DNA of 24,054 nucleotides from Phycisphaerales bacterium (GTDB lineage Bacteria > Planctomycetota > Phycisphaerae > Phycisphaerales > UBA1924), in the NCBI GenBank assembly GCA_029212425.1, contig JARGNC010000016.1:1-24054 (forward strand), in the 5' to 3' direction. The position numbers and the translations under genes were made by a program. Positions within the stretch are counted from its first letter, which is position 1, and each line of letters opens with the position of its first letter. Of this stretch, positions 7,349 to 14,080 are shown piece after piece. The notes beneath the pieces were generated by a model. It ran no database searches and had not been told where the DNA came from. It saw only the letters and a list, made by a program, of their open reading frames with translations.

Positions 7349-8659
7349 TCAGTTTCCTTCAACAGTAAGGGTGGTGTGTCCCATGCGTTGAGAGGCCATT
7401 TTTTCCCATCCTGAGCCGAGCTCGCCTTCGGGGTCTGGGGGGACGATGTCCACTTTTTTCTCTCCGAGCTTCACTTCACCTGAGAGGACCTTGGATTGGA
7501 AGTCCTTGCACTCAGCGAGCAAGCGGTCGAGGATTTCGGATTCGGGGACGGTCGCGACTTTCTCTCCCTGCACATAGATGATGCCTTTGCGGTCACCTGC
7601 GAAGACGGCGATGTCCGCGCCTTCTGCTTCTCCTGGTCCGTTGACGACGCATCCCATCACGGCGACCTTCATGGGGACGGTGATGTCCTCGTTGAGCTTG
7701 TCGTTGACTTGCTGGACGAGCGAGAAGAGGTCGACCTGGATGCGTCCACAGGTCGGACACGCGATGAGCTCGGCGCCGATGCGTTCGCGTTTGCCGAGGG
7801 TGTACAACAGTTCGAGCCCGTCTTCGACTTCGTAGATGGGGTCGTTGGCGTAGGAGATGCGGATGGTGTCCCCGATGCCGTTTGCAAGGAGGGTTCCAAG
7901 CGCGACGACGGAGCGGATGCATCCGGTTTCCTTGGGTCCCGCGTGGGTGACTCCCAAATGGAGCGGGTGTGGGAAGCGTTTGGAGATTTCGGTGTACGCG
8001 TCGATGACGAGGGCGGCGTCCATGGATTTGGCGGAGATCGCGATGTCGTAGAAGTCGCGTTCGTAGAAGATGTCGAGGTATTCTTCGAGTTTGGCGATCA
8101 TGATCGCGAGCATGTAGCCGTGCTTGTTTTCGGAGAAGATCGCGCCGAGTTCTTTGGCGCGGGACTGTTTGTCCTTGCGCTCGATGATTGACCCTTCATT
8201 GACACCCACGCGGATCGGGATGTTCTTTTCCTTGCACGCGTCGATGACTTCTTCGACTTGCTTGCGATCCGTGATGTTGCCGGGGTTGAGGCGGATCTTG
8301 TGGACTCCCGCTTCGATGGATTCGAGGGCGCGTTTGAAGTGGAAGTGGACATCGGCGACGATTGGGACGGTGGTCTGCGCGAGGATCTCTGGGAGCGCTT
8401 CGGTGTCCTTCTTTTCCGGGACGGCGACGCGGACAACATCCGCTCCCGCGGCGGTGAGCTTGTGGATCTCGGCGACGCATTTGTCGATGTCGTGCGTGTA
8501 TCCCGCGGTCATGGTCTGGACAGATACGGGCGCGGGGGTGGTTGCTTGGGTGAGCCCTTTGGAGAGGGGGTGATCGAGGGGGAGGCCGCCTCCGATTTGG
8601 ATGATTCCGGTTCGGTCATCTCCGAGGAAGATTGGGCGTGTTGGGGAAGGGGGCTGCAT
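7349..8659 (-). CDS. ispG: 4-hydroxy-3-methylbut-2-enyl diphosphate synthase (IspG/GcpE)
   Basis: The product has 436 residues. It converts 2-C-methyl-erythritol 2,4-cyclodiphosphate to HMBPP in the MEP isoprenoid pathway, using a 4Fe-4S cluster. The TIM-barrel half is recognisable by VSVQTMT (46-51 region), VADVHFHFKRAL (101-112), KIRLNPGNI (121-129) and RVGVNEGSI (150-158). The cluster ligands are Cys301 and Cys304 (CPTCGR), Cys337 (MGCVVNGPGEAEGAD) and Glu344. It is longer than the E. coli enzyme because of extra residues at both ends. It is the last of three minus-strand genes with gaps of 21 and 9 bases, so it probably shares a transcript with the two zinc-ribbon membrane proteins. It has no Shine-Dalgarno sequence; TAGAAT lies six bases before the ATG and overlaps the upstream stop. 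Confidence 0.97.
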   Translation of the reverse strand: MQPPSPTRPIFLGDDRTGIIQIGGGLPLDHPLSKGLTQATTPAPVSVQTMTAGYTHDIDKCVAEIHKLTAAGADVVRVAVPEKKDTEALPEILAQTTVPIVADVHFHFKRALESIEAGVHKIRLNPGNITDRKQVEEVIDACKEKNIPIRVGVNEGSIIERKDKQSRAKELGAIFSENKHGYMLAIMIAKLEEYLDIFYERDFYDIAISAKSMDAALVIDAYTEISKRFPHPLHLGVTHAGPKETGCIRSVVALGTLLANGIGDTIRISYANDPIYEVEDGLELLYTLGKRERIGAELIACPTCGRIQVDLFSLVQQVNDKLNEDITVPMKVAVMGCVVNGPGEAEGADIAVFAGDRKGIIYVQGEKVATVPESEILDRLLAECKDFQSKVLSGEVKLGEKKVDIVPPDPEGELGSGWEKMASQRMGHTTLTVEGN

Positions 8660-8665
8660 GGCGGG

Positions 8666-8671
8666 ATTCTA
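8666..8671 (-). promoter_or_regulatory. -10-like hexamer directly before ispG
   Basis: TAGAAT on the minus strand ends six bases before the ispG ATG and overlaps the stop codon of the upstream gene. No -35 is obvious and no ribosome-binding site is present. It could give a leaderless ispG mRNA, or translation may simply be coupled to the preceding gene. Confidence 0.3.
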
Positions 8672-9451
8672 GGGCTGGGGTGTTTGGTTTGGTGCGGTTT
8701 TGGGGCGGGTGCGGTTGGCGTATTTGCAGCGGCGGAGTCCGAGGTAGGCGAAGGATTCGAAGAAGAGGAATCCGGCGAGTGCGATGAATGTGCTGATGAT
8801 GAGCGTGGTCCAGAGCACGGATGCTGGGATGGTGCTGGGGTCTTTGAATCCGGTTGGATTGGTGAGGATCAGGTAGGTGCTGATGATGACGGGGGCGGCG
8901 GCGATTCCGAGTGCGGTGATGATCCATCCGACGGAGCCGTGGGCGACGATGGTCCATGCGATTTGGTCGGTGATCCGTCCTCCTCGGCGAGCGGCGAAGA
9001 ACTGCAATCCTCTTGCTTCGATCACGGTCAAGATCCAGAGTGTGATCCAGACAAGCGCGATGAACACGAACGCGATGAGCGTTACAGGAATCCCGGCGGA
9101 TGGGTGGCTGGCGATCAGGAAGACCCCGGCTCCGAGCGTGATGATGATCGTCGCGACGATGATGTTGAAAATCGCTTGCTCTTTGGGATGGATCTCGCTG
9201 AAGCGGATCTGATCGAGGGTGCGGAATGGATGTGCAATCGTTGTGATCCATGTGCGGACCAGGGTGACGACGCTTTGGGATTGCTGCCAGTGCGAGCCTT
9301 GCCGGAAGTGGGGCAGGGAGTGGGCGATTGGTGTGCTGCACTCGGGGCAAGGGAGGGAATGGTCGAGGTCGTCGATGATGTACCCACACCGATTGCAGAG
9401 GAGTGTGTACTCGTCCTTCCATTCGTGTTTGTGTGTGGTCGTGGTGGGCAT
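8669..9451 (-). CDS. zinc-ribbon multi-pass membrane protein (paralogue 1)
   Basis: The product has 260 residues. The N-terminus is a cytoplasmic zinc ribbon with CxxC at 19-22 and CxxC at 35-38, linked by GYIIDDLDHSLP. A short basic/aromatic stretch follows, then four to five hydrophobic helices (roughly 93-113, 122-145, 174-196 and 210-238). The fold resembles small Yip1-like or uncharacterised integral membrane proteins, and no enzyme motif is visible. The neighbouring gene at 9473-10291 encodes the same architecture with identical cysteine spacing, so the two arose by tandem duplication. The ispG start follows the stop by nine bases. The role is unknown; the operon hints at membrane or isoprenoid lipid biology, but that is guesswork. 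No Shine-Dalgarno sequence precedes the ATG at 9449-9451. Confidence 0.82.
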   Translation of the reverse strand: MPTTTTHKHEWKDEYTLLCNRCGYIIDDLDHSLPCPECSTPIAHSLPHFRQGSHWQQSQSVVTLVRTWITTIAHPFRTLDQIRFSEIHPKEQAIFNIIVATIIITLGAGVFLIASHPSAGIPVTLIAFVFIALVWITLWILTVIEARGLQFFAARRGGRITDQIAWTIVAHGSVGWIITALGIAAAPVIISTYLILTNPTGFKDPSTIPASVLWTTLIISTFIALAGFLFFESFAYLGLRRCKYANRTRPKTAPNQTPQP

Positions 9452-9472
9452 GGGGGTATATGGGATTGTGGA

Positions 9473-10291
9473 TTAGCTCATGTCGGTGCAGAGCGGTTGG
9501 GATGGGGGTTCGGTTGGTGGGGGCGGCGTATCGCGTTGGGAGGCGGCGAGGTTTCGGTATCTGAGTTCGCGGATGCCGAGTCTGAGGAGGACTTCGAACT
9601 CGAGGATCGCGAGAGGGAGGGCGAGGAATCCGACGATGTTGATGGCGAGATTCATCGCGAGTTGGGCGGTGCTGTTCGCGTCATACAGAAACACATCGTT
9701 GATGGTCAACAGAAGCATGTTGAAACAGATCAAGAGTGGTGCGAGGGTGAGACCAAGCGACGCGTGTTCGACGGCGGACCAGACAACGGAAAACGGGAGT
9801 CTGTGTCCGCGGAGTTTGGCGATCCAGCGGACTCTTGGGATCGCGAGGGTGGCGTAGATTACGGCGACAATCCAATAGATGAGGCCGAGGATGATATACG
9901 CGATGAGACCGATGAGGTCGTAGGGTGAGCTTCCATATTTGAATGCATTGATGATGAGGTAGACCGCGAGGATCATGGTGGGGGTGAGCGATGCGAGGAG
10001 CAGGCTGTACCACATGAGTGCCATGGATCCGGATGGGCTGAGGTTGAGTTTGGGGATGGTTTTTTGGGGTTTGAAGAGGATCAGGAACCAGGTGGTGATC
10101 AGGGTTCGGAGACTGCGCTCATATTGCCAGGGTGATCCTTCGCGTTTGTGTGGGAGACTGTCTTTGATGAGTCTGCCGCATTCTGGGCATGGGAGGGAAT
10201 GGTCGAGGTTTTCGATGATGTAGCCGCAGGATTCGCAGAGGAGGGTGTCGTCGTTGAGTTGGTCTGCGTTGTGTGACGAATGGGCGGGCAT
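9473..10291 (-). CDS. zinc-ribbon multi-pass membrane protein (paralogue 2)
   Basis: The product has 272 residues from the ATG at 10289-10291 (MPAHSSHNADQ). A longer in-frame extension to 10546 is rejected because it runs through the divergent gene and is basic, proline-rich non-coding-like sequence. Cysteines at 19, 22, 35 and 38 match paralogue 1 exactly, with the shared linker GYIIENLDHSLP. Downstream are about four to six hydrophobic segments (for example MALMWYSLLLASLTPT, LIGLIAYIILGLIYWIVA and INIVGFLALPLAI). It is the first gene of the three-gene ispG cluster and is divergent from the solute-binding protein, with a shared 75-base gap. There is no Shine-Dalgarno sequence, and TACCAT lies six bases before the ATG. 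Function unknown. Confidence 0.82.
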   Translation of the reverse strand: MPAHSSHNADQLNDDTLLCESCGYIIENLDHSLPCPECGRLIKDSLPHKREGSPWQYERSLRTLITTWFLILFKPQKTIPKLNLSPSGSMALMWYSLLLASLTPTMILAVYLIINAFKYGSSPYDLIGLIAYIILGLIYWIVAVIYATLAIPRVRWIAKLRGHRLPFSVVWSAVEHASLGLTLAPLLICFNMLLLTINDVFLYDANSTAQLAMNLAINIVGFLALPLAILEFEVLLRLGIRELRYRNLAASQRDTPPPPTEPPSQPLCTDMS

Positions 10292-10297
10292 GTGAAG

Positions 10298-10303
10298 ATG
10301 GTA
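10298..10303 (-). promoter_or_regulatory. -10-like hexamer for the zinc-ribbon/ispG cluster
   Basis: TACCAT (minus strand) ends six bases before the ATG at 10291, and no ribosome-binding site is present. There is no clear -35. It is a candidate leaderless start for the three-gene cluster. Confidence 0.35.
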
Positions 10304-10355
10304 CGGCTCATGGAGTGGGCGGTTCGAGAATGGGGCGATTGTGCAGTTGGGGGGG

Positions 10356-10361
10356 TAGACT
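10356..10361 (+). promoter_or_regulatory. -10-like hexamer for the solute-binding protein gene
   Basis: TAGACT ends five bases before the ATG at 10367, and no ribosome-binding site is present. The decamer TAGACTTGGG recurs upstream of typA at 18149-18158. No -35 match is visible. Confidence 0.4.
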
Positions 10362-10366
10362 TGGGC

Positions 10367-11932
10367 ATGAGAACGACTCAGATTGTGATCGCGTTGTGTT
10401 TGCTTGTTGTGCTTGGGGTGCCGTTCGCGATGAGCGGGGTCAAGCGTGGGGATATGCACGCGGAGGGGGCGCGGAAGTTGATTGTGGTGACGCCGCATGT
10501 GCCTCAGATTCGGGATGAGTTTGCTCGTGCGTTTAGCGAGTGGCATCAGCGTGAATACGGCGAGGCGGTGGTGATCGACTACCGGACTCCGGGGGGGACT
10601 TCCGAGATCCGCAAGCAGCTCTCAGCGATGTTTACCGATGCGGTCAAGCGTCAGTACGAGGCGAACAAGGACAACTGGGAGCTTGATGATCTGCTGGTGC
10701 TTGAACCAGGCTCGATCGCGTTTGATGTGATGTTTGGTGGGGGGTCGTATGACCACTCCGCGCTCAAGAACGGATCGACGGTGTCGGTGAAGCAGAACGA
10801 ATCGACGACGCTGGAGATCAAGGTGGCGCAGTCGGCGCCGATGGACTTCACGCAAGCGGAGCTCGATGAGTTGTTCGGGGAGAATGTGATTGGTCCTCAG
10901 GAGTTGTATGACCCTGATCAGTACTGGATCGGGACGGCGTTGTCGTCGTTCGGGATTGTGTACAACAGGGATGTGTTTCAGGATCGGTTGGGGTTGCCGC
11001 TTCCGACGCAGTTTGCGGATCTGATGCAGCATGAGCTTGGTGGGTGGATCGCGCTTGCGGACCCTCGTCAGTCGGGATCGATCACGACGACCTTTGATTC
11101 GATCCTCGGCAATGAAGGTTGGGAAGAGGGCTGGAGAATCCTCCGCGGTATGTGCGGCAACACGCGGTACTTTACGAACGCTTCGACCAAGCCTCCGATC
11201 GATGTCTCGAATGGAGAAGCGGCGGCGGGGCTCGCGATTGATTTCTATGGACGCGGACAGGCGCAGGTGATCAAAGAATCTGGTGGCGGAGATCGCGTTG
11301 GGTATCAAGAACCCAAGGGCGCGGTGTATGTCGATGCGGATCCGATCTCGATTATCAATGGTGGTCCGAGTCCGGAGATTGCGAAGCGGTTTGTGCGGTT
11401 CTGCATGACCGAGGAAGCGCAGGCGCTGTGGCAGTTTGCGAAGAACAATCCGGATAACCCGATCGGAGTCGATGGCGAACCGATGGGTCCTGAGTGGAGC
11501 GAGCTGCGCCGGATGCCGGTGCGCCGGGTGATGTACGAGAAGTACTTCCCGTACTTTATGGATCAGGTGAATCCGTTTGAGATCGTGTCTGATGTGAAGA
11601 ACCCCGGTTGGCGCACTGGTGTGCAGGTGATGATGGGGTGCTTCGGGATTGATATCGCGGAGGACTGCCGAGCGGCGTACGAGGCGCTGGGCGAGGCGAA
11701 GTCATCTGGTGTGTTTAGCGATGCGGAGATCGCGGAGCTTGATGCGATGTTCTTTGCGTTCCCGGAGACGGATGTGGATGGTGAGATGGTGCCGTTTACT
11801 GAAGCGACATACGGAACGGTTCGGAACGAGTGGCGGAAGCCAGGTCGTCAGCAAAGGCTGGAGATCGAATACACACAGTTCTATCGCGACAACTACCGCG
11901 CGATCGTGGAACTTGTCGGCGAGAAGCTTTAA
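10367..11932 (+). CDS. extracellular solute-binding protein (ABC-type, COG1840-like), orphan
   Basis: The product has 521 residues. The ATG at 10367 is chosen because it opens directly into a signal peptide or membrane anchor (MRTTQIVIALCLLVVLGV and following). An in-frame extension to 10280 lacks this and overlaps the divergent gene. The mature part begins with a strand typical of periplasmic binding proteins (KLIVVTPHVPQIRDEFARAF). It contains WIALADPRQSGS, near residue 230, resembling the iron/phosphonate-type binding proteins of COG1840. It is clearly longer than the usual 330-350 residues, with an added C-terminal domain of about 150 residues after the ligand-binding core. No permease or ATPase gene is adjacent, as the next gene is convergent. 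The ligand cannot be deduced. No Shine-Dalgarno sequence is present. Confidence 0.82.
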   Translation: MRTTQIVIALCLLVVLGVPFAMSGVKRGDMHAEGARKLIVVTPHVPQIRDEFARAFSEWHQREYGEAVVIDYRTPGGTSEIRKQLSAMFTDAVKRQYEANKDNWELDDLLVLEPGSIAFDVMFGGGSYDHSALKNGSTVSVKQNESTTLEIKVAQSAPMDFTQAELDELFGENVIGPQELYDPDQYWIGTALSSFGIVYNRDVFQDRLGLPLPTQFADLMQHELGGWIALADPRQSGSITTTFDSILGNEGWEEGWRILRGMCGNTRYFTNASTKPPIDVSNGEAAAGLAIDFYGRGQAQVIKESGGGDRVGYQEPKGAVYVDADPISIINGGPSPEIAKRFVRFCMTEEAQALWQFAKNNPDNPIGVDGEPMGPEWSELRRMPVRRVMYEKYFPYFMDQVNPFEIVSDVKNPGWRTGVQVMMGCFGIDIAEDCRAAYEALGEAKSSGVFSDAEIAELDAMFFAFPETDVDGEMVPFTEATYGTVRNEWRKPGRQQRLEIEYTQFYRDNYRAIVELVGEKL

Positions 11933-11939
11933 TCCAGAC

Positions 11940-12905
11940 TCAGTTCACTGCGTGCCGACACTCGGCGCAGTACAGCGATGGGTCGAGGTACGCGTTTGCT
12001 TGTGCTTGCTCGTCTGCGGAGGGTTCTGGTGCAGGGGGGAGCTTGCTGAGTCGATCGAGCATGTCCGCTTTGTAGCGTGCTTGGTTGTCGACATAGCTTG
12101 GGTTATTCTGTGTGTCCGCGTACTGCGTTGCGAGGAGTTCGTTGATGCGGTCGATTCGTGATTCTGGGAGCGGGTGGGTTGAGAGCCATTCGGGTTGGCG
12201 AGCGCCTTGAGATTCTGCGGCGAGGACCTGCATCACTTCGAGTTGTCCTCGTGGGTTGTATCCAGCGCGGGACATGTATCGCATCCCGAGCATGTCCGCT
12301 TCGAGTTCTTCGGAGCGACCGAAGCTCAGGAGGTAGAGGTTGGATCCGACTGCGACGGCTGGGAGTCCGAGCTGGCCGTACTTGCGGACATCGGAATCAG
12401 CATCTGAGAGTCCGATCCCTGCAGCGACGGCGCCGATCGCAAAGTTGATCCCGAGCTGCTGGGACATCTGCTGGTTGGAGTGACGCGCGGTGACATGACC
12501 GATCTCATGTCCGAGGACTCCGGCGAACTGTGCTTCTGAATCGAGTTTCTCAGCGAGTCCGCGTGAGAGGAAGATCTTGCCTCCTGGGAGTGCGAACGCG
12601 TTGATGACTGGTGAGTTGAGGACGGTGAACTCCCATTCGAGTTGGGGGACGCCTTCTTCGACTCCTGTAACGAGCTTGCCTCCGACTTGTCGGGCGTAAT
12701 CCCCGATCGCTGCGTCTGGGACTTCTCCTCCGAACGCTTCGGTCATTTGGGGGGCTGCTGCGAGACCGAGTGCTTTTTCTTTTTCCCATGACATGAGGGT
12801 GAAGGATCGTTTCCCGGTTGCGGGATTGACTGAGCAACCGATGGTGGGGAGCGTGATGAGGAGCAGGAGTGGGAGTGTGATGAGGAGTTTGAGTGTGCGA
12901 TTCAT
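11940..12905 (-). CDS. M48-family metalloprotease, probable lipoprotein
   Basis: The product has 321 residues. The start is the ATG at 12903-12905, with GGAG at 12913-12916 seven bases upstream; a longer frame to 12983 would overlap ubiE and has no such site. The N-terminus is a signal sequence ending in a lipobox-like TIGC, so Cys24 is probably lipidated, although the -3 residue is not the usual Leu. The catalytic HEIGH is at 133-137, and the third ligand is in EELEAD (199-204), as in the M48/BepA/LoiP group. Such periplasmic proteases act in envelope protein quality control. The C-terminal segment is proline/alanine-rich and carries CAEC, an extra Cys pair. The stop is seven bases from the convergent solute-binding gene stop, with no terminator between. 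Confidence 0.92.
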   Translation of the reverse strand: MNRTLKLLITLPLLLLITLPTIGCSVNPATGKRSFTLMSWEKEKALGLAAAPQMTEAFGGEVPDAAIGDYARQVGGKLVTGVEEGVPQLEWEFTVLNSPVINAFALPGGKIFLSRGLAEKLDSEAQFAGVLGHEIGHVTARHSNQQMSQQLGINFAIGAVAAGIGLSDADSDVRKYGQLGLPAVAVGSNLYLLSFGRSEELEADMLGMRYMSRAGYNPRGQLEVMQVLAAESQGARQPEWLSTHPLPESRIDRINELLATQYADTQNNPSYVDNQARYKADMLDRLSKLPPAPEPSADEQAQANAYLDPSLYCAECRHAVN

Positions 12906-12949
12906 TCGTATTCTCCGTGAGTTGGGCGAGCGGCCTTGGAGTCTAAGTC

Positions 12950-12955
12950 TACACT
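12950..12955 (+). promoter_or_regulatory. -10-like hexamer for ubiE/menG
   Basis: TACACT lies nine bases before the ATG at 12965. There is no Shine-Dalgarno sequence, and a -35 at the normal distance is poor. If used, it would give a leader of about three bases or none. Confidence 0.3.
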
Positions 12956-12964
12956 GATTGTGCC

Positions 12965-13753
12965 ATGACAGAAGTGCAAACACAAGCGAATGAACGGACT
13001 ATTCCCGCGTGGAACGACGCTGAACTGGGGGGCTTGCATCAGAATGATGAGAAAGCGACCAAGGTTCAGGCAATGTTCAACGCGATTGCGAGGTCGTATG
13101 ACCTCAACAATCGTGTCCACTCGATGTGGCGGGATGTCGCGTGGCGCAAGTTTGCTGTCAAGAAGGCACGCGTGCAAGCGGGGGATCGGGTGCTGGACGT
13201 TGCTTGCGGGACGGGGGATCTGACGCAAGCGTTCGCGAAGGGATCGCGTGCATCGGAAGTGATTGGGGTGGACTTTACGCTCGGCATGCTCGAGATTGCT
13301 GACTATAAGAAGGAAGGGCTGCACGCGGCGCTCGGGGCGCGGATCTCGTATGAGCAGGGGGACGCGATGGACCTCCGGTTTGAGGATTCGTCGTTTGATG
13401 TGGTCTCGATCGCGTTTGGGATCCGGAATGTGCAAGAACCAAGCAAGGCGATCGCGGAGTTTTATCGCGTGCTCAAGCCTAGCGGTCGTTTGGTGATTCT
13501 TGAGTTTGATACGCCGAGCAATCCGTTGGTGCGTTGGTTCAATGGGTTCTACTGCGGGACGATCATGCCTCGGACGGCGACTTGGATCGCGCGGGATACA
13601 TCTGGTGCGTACAAATATTTGCCCAGATCGGTGTCATCCTTTATGTCACGCGAGGAGATGGTGGGGAGTCTTGAGTCTGTTGGGTTTGGGGAAATCGGGG
13701 TGCGTGGGTTGAGTTTGGGGATTTGCGCGTGTTATTCGGCCGTAAAGGTTTGA
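12965..13753 (+). CDS. ubiE: UbiE/MenG-type demethylmenaquinone/ubiquinone methyltransferase
   Basis: The product has 262 residues and is a SAM-dependent methyltransferase of quinone biosynthesis. It probably methylates demethylmenaquinone at C-2, since planctomycetes generally use menaquinone; that choice is inferred, and menG would be the matching symbol. Family signatures are present: the VQAMFNAIARSYDLNNRVHS N-terminal region, SAM motif I VLDVACGTGDLT (77-88), GVDFTLGMLEIA (101-112), AFGIRNV (150-156), YRVLKPSGRLVILEF (167-181) and YKYLPRSV (216-223). The length equals that of the usual enzyme of about 250 residues. It is divergent from the M48 protease gene with 59 bases between the starts. 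It has no Shine-Dalgarno sequence, but a -10-like hexamer lies just upstream. Confidence 0.95.
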   Translation: MTEVQTQANERTIPAWNDAELGGLHQNDEKATKVQAMFNAIARSYDLNNRVHSMWRDVAWRKFAVKKARVQAGDRVLDVACGTGDLTQAFAKGSRASEVIGVDFTLGMLEIADYKKEGLHAALGARISYEQGDAMDLRFEDSSFDVVSIAFGIRNVQEPSKAIAEFYRVLKPSGRLVILEFDTPSNPLVRWFNGFYCGTIMPRTATWIARDTSGAYKYLPRSVSSFMSREEMVGSLESVGFGEIGVRGLSLGICACYSAVKV

Positions 13754-13805
13754 TAAAGCGGTGATCAATAGCACTTATTTGTGATTAATGAATTCGAATT
13801 TGTCA

Positions 13806-13819
13806 GGGGAGAAGTCCCC
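13806..13819. repeat. short perfect hairpin
   Basis: GGGGA and TCCCC arms enclose a GAAG tetraloop, 52 bases after the ubiE stop. No T-tract follows, so it is not a standard terminator. It may stabilise the ubiE 3' end or form part of the next gene's leader. Confidence 0.45.
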
Positions 13820-13921
13820 AGATATGTGGCATGAATTGTGTTTTAATTCACATTCTCGGACGCTCTCGGTGCGAAGGTCCCAGAATAACATGCTTTTTGG
13901 GCTTGGATCGGGGTCAAGGGA

Positions 13922-13933
13922 TTGTGCGCACAA
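13922..13933. promoter_or_regulatory. 12-base perfect palindrome
   Basis: TTGTGCGCACAA is a perfect 12-base palindrome about 150 bases upstream of the B12-fold gene. Perfect palindromes of this length are typical of dimeric regulator sites, but the regulator is unknown. Confidence 0.4.
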
Positions 13934-13985
13934 ACATGCAACTGAATCGTGTTGGGCTTGGGAAGAAACTGGTGTGCGTTCGATA

Positions 13986-14042
13986 GGTGGGGTCTGGGCT
14001 GCGGCGTCGTCGCTCAGAACACACAACCAATCCCACCCCACC
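13986..14042 (+). promoter_or_regulatory. long-range stem in the leader of the B12-fold gene
   Basis: GGTGGGGT (13986-13993) is perfectly complementary to ACCCCACC (14035-14042), with a 41-base loop. It ends 26 bases before the GAGG ribosome-binding site. In the RNA this would make a G/C-rich stem just 5' of the initiation region, a possible control structure. Confidence 0.35.
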
Positions 14043-14080
14043 GAAGTGCGGAAGGGAATATCAACGACGAGGTTTTAGCA

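Larger units (their letters stand above)
13754..14080 (+). other. 327-base intergenic leader rich in dyads
   Basis: No convincing gene is present. A 96-codon open frame from an ATG at 13788 has no Shine-Dalgarno sequence and unremarkable composition, so I treat it as chance. The left part (13754-13860) is AT-richer than its surroundings. It carries AATTCGAATT (13791-13800), the GGGGA/TCCCC hairpin (13806-13819) and TGAATT-7-AATTCA (13832-13850). Further right are a 12-base palindrome (13922-13933) and an eight-base complementary pair (13986-13993 with 14035-14042). GAGG at 14069-14072 is the ribosome-binding site of the next gene. I see no cobalamin riboswitch consensus and no clear promoter. 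Confidence 0.5.

Noticed and set aside
8258..9928. Very long open plus-strand frame (556 codons)
   Set aside because: It lies antisense to ispG and both zinc-ribbon genes, is extremely Gly/Asp/Glu-rich, has no recognisable domain, and follows from the G/T skew of the plus strand.
10280..10366. N-terminal extension of the solute-binding protein to an earlier ATG at 10280
   Set aside because: It overlaps the divergent gene's start, has no signal character, and places the signal peptide internally.
13788..14078. 96-codon plus-strand frame between ubiE and the B12-fold gene
   Set aside because: No Shine-Dalgarno, no domain, and it overlaps several dyads. The region is better seen as a leader, although a small peptide cannot be excluded.
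13754..14080. Cobalamin riboswitch before the B12-fold gene
   Set aside because: I looked for the B12-box consensus and the usual multi-stem layout and did not find them.
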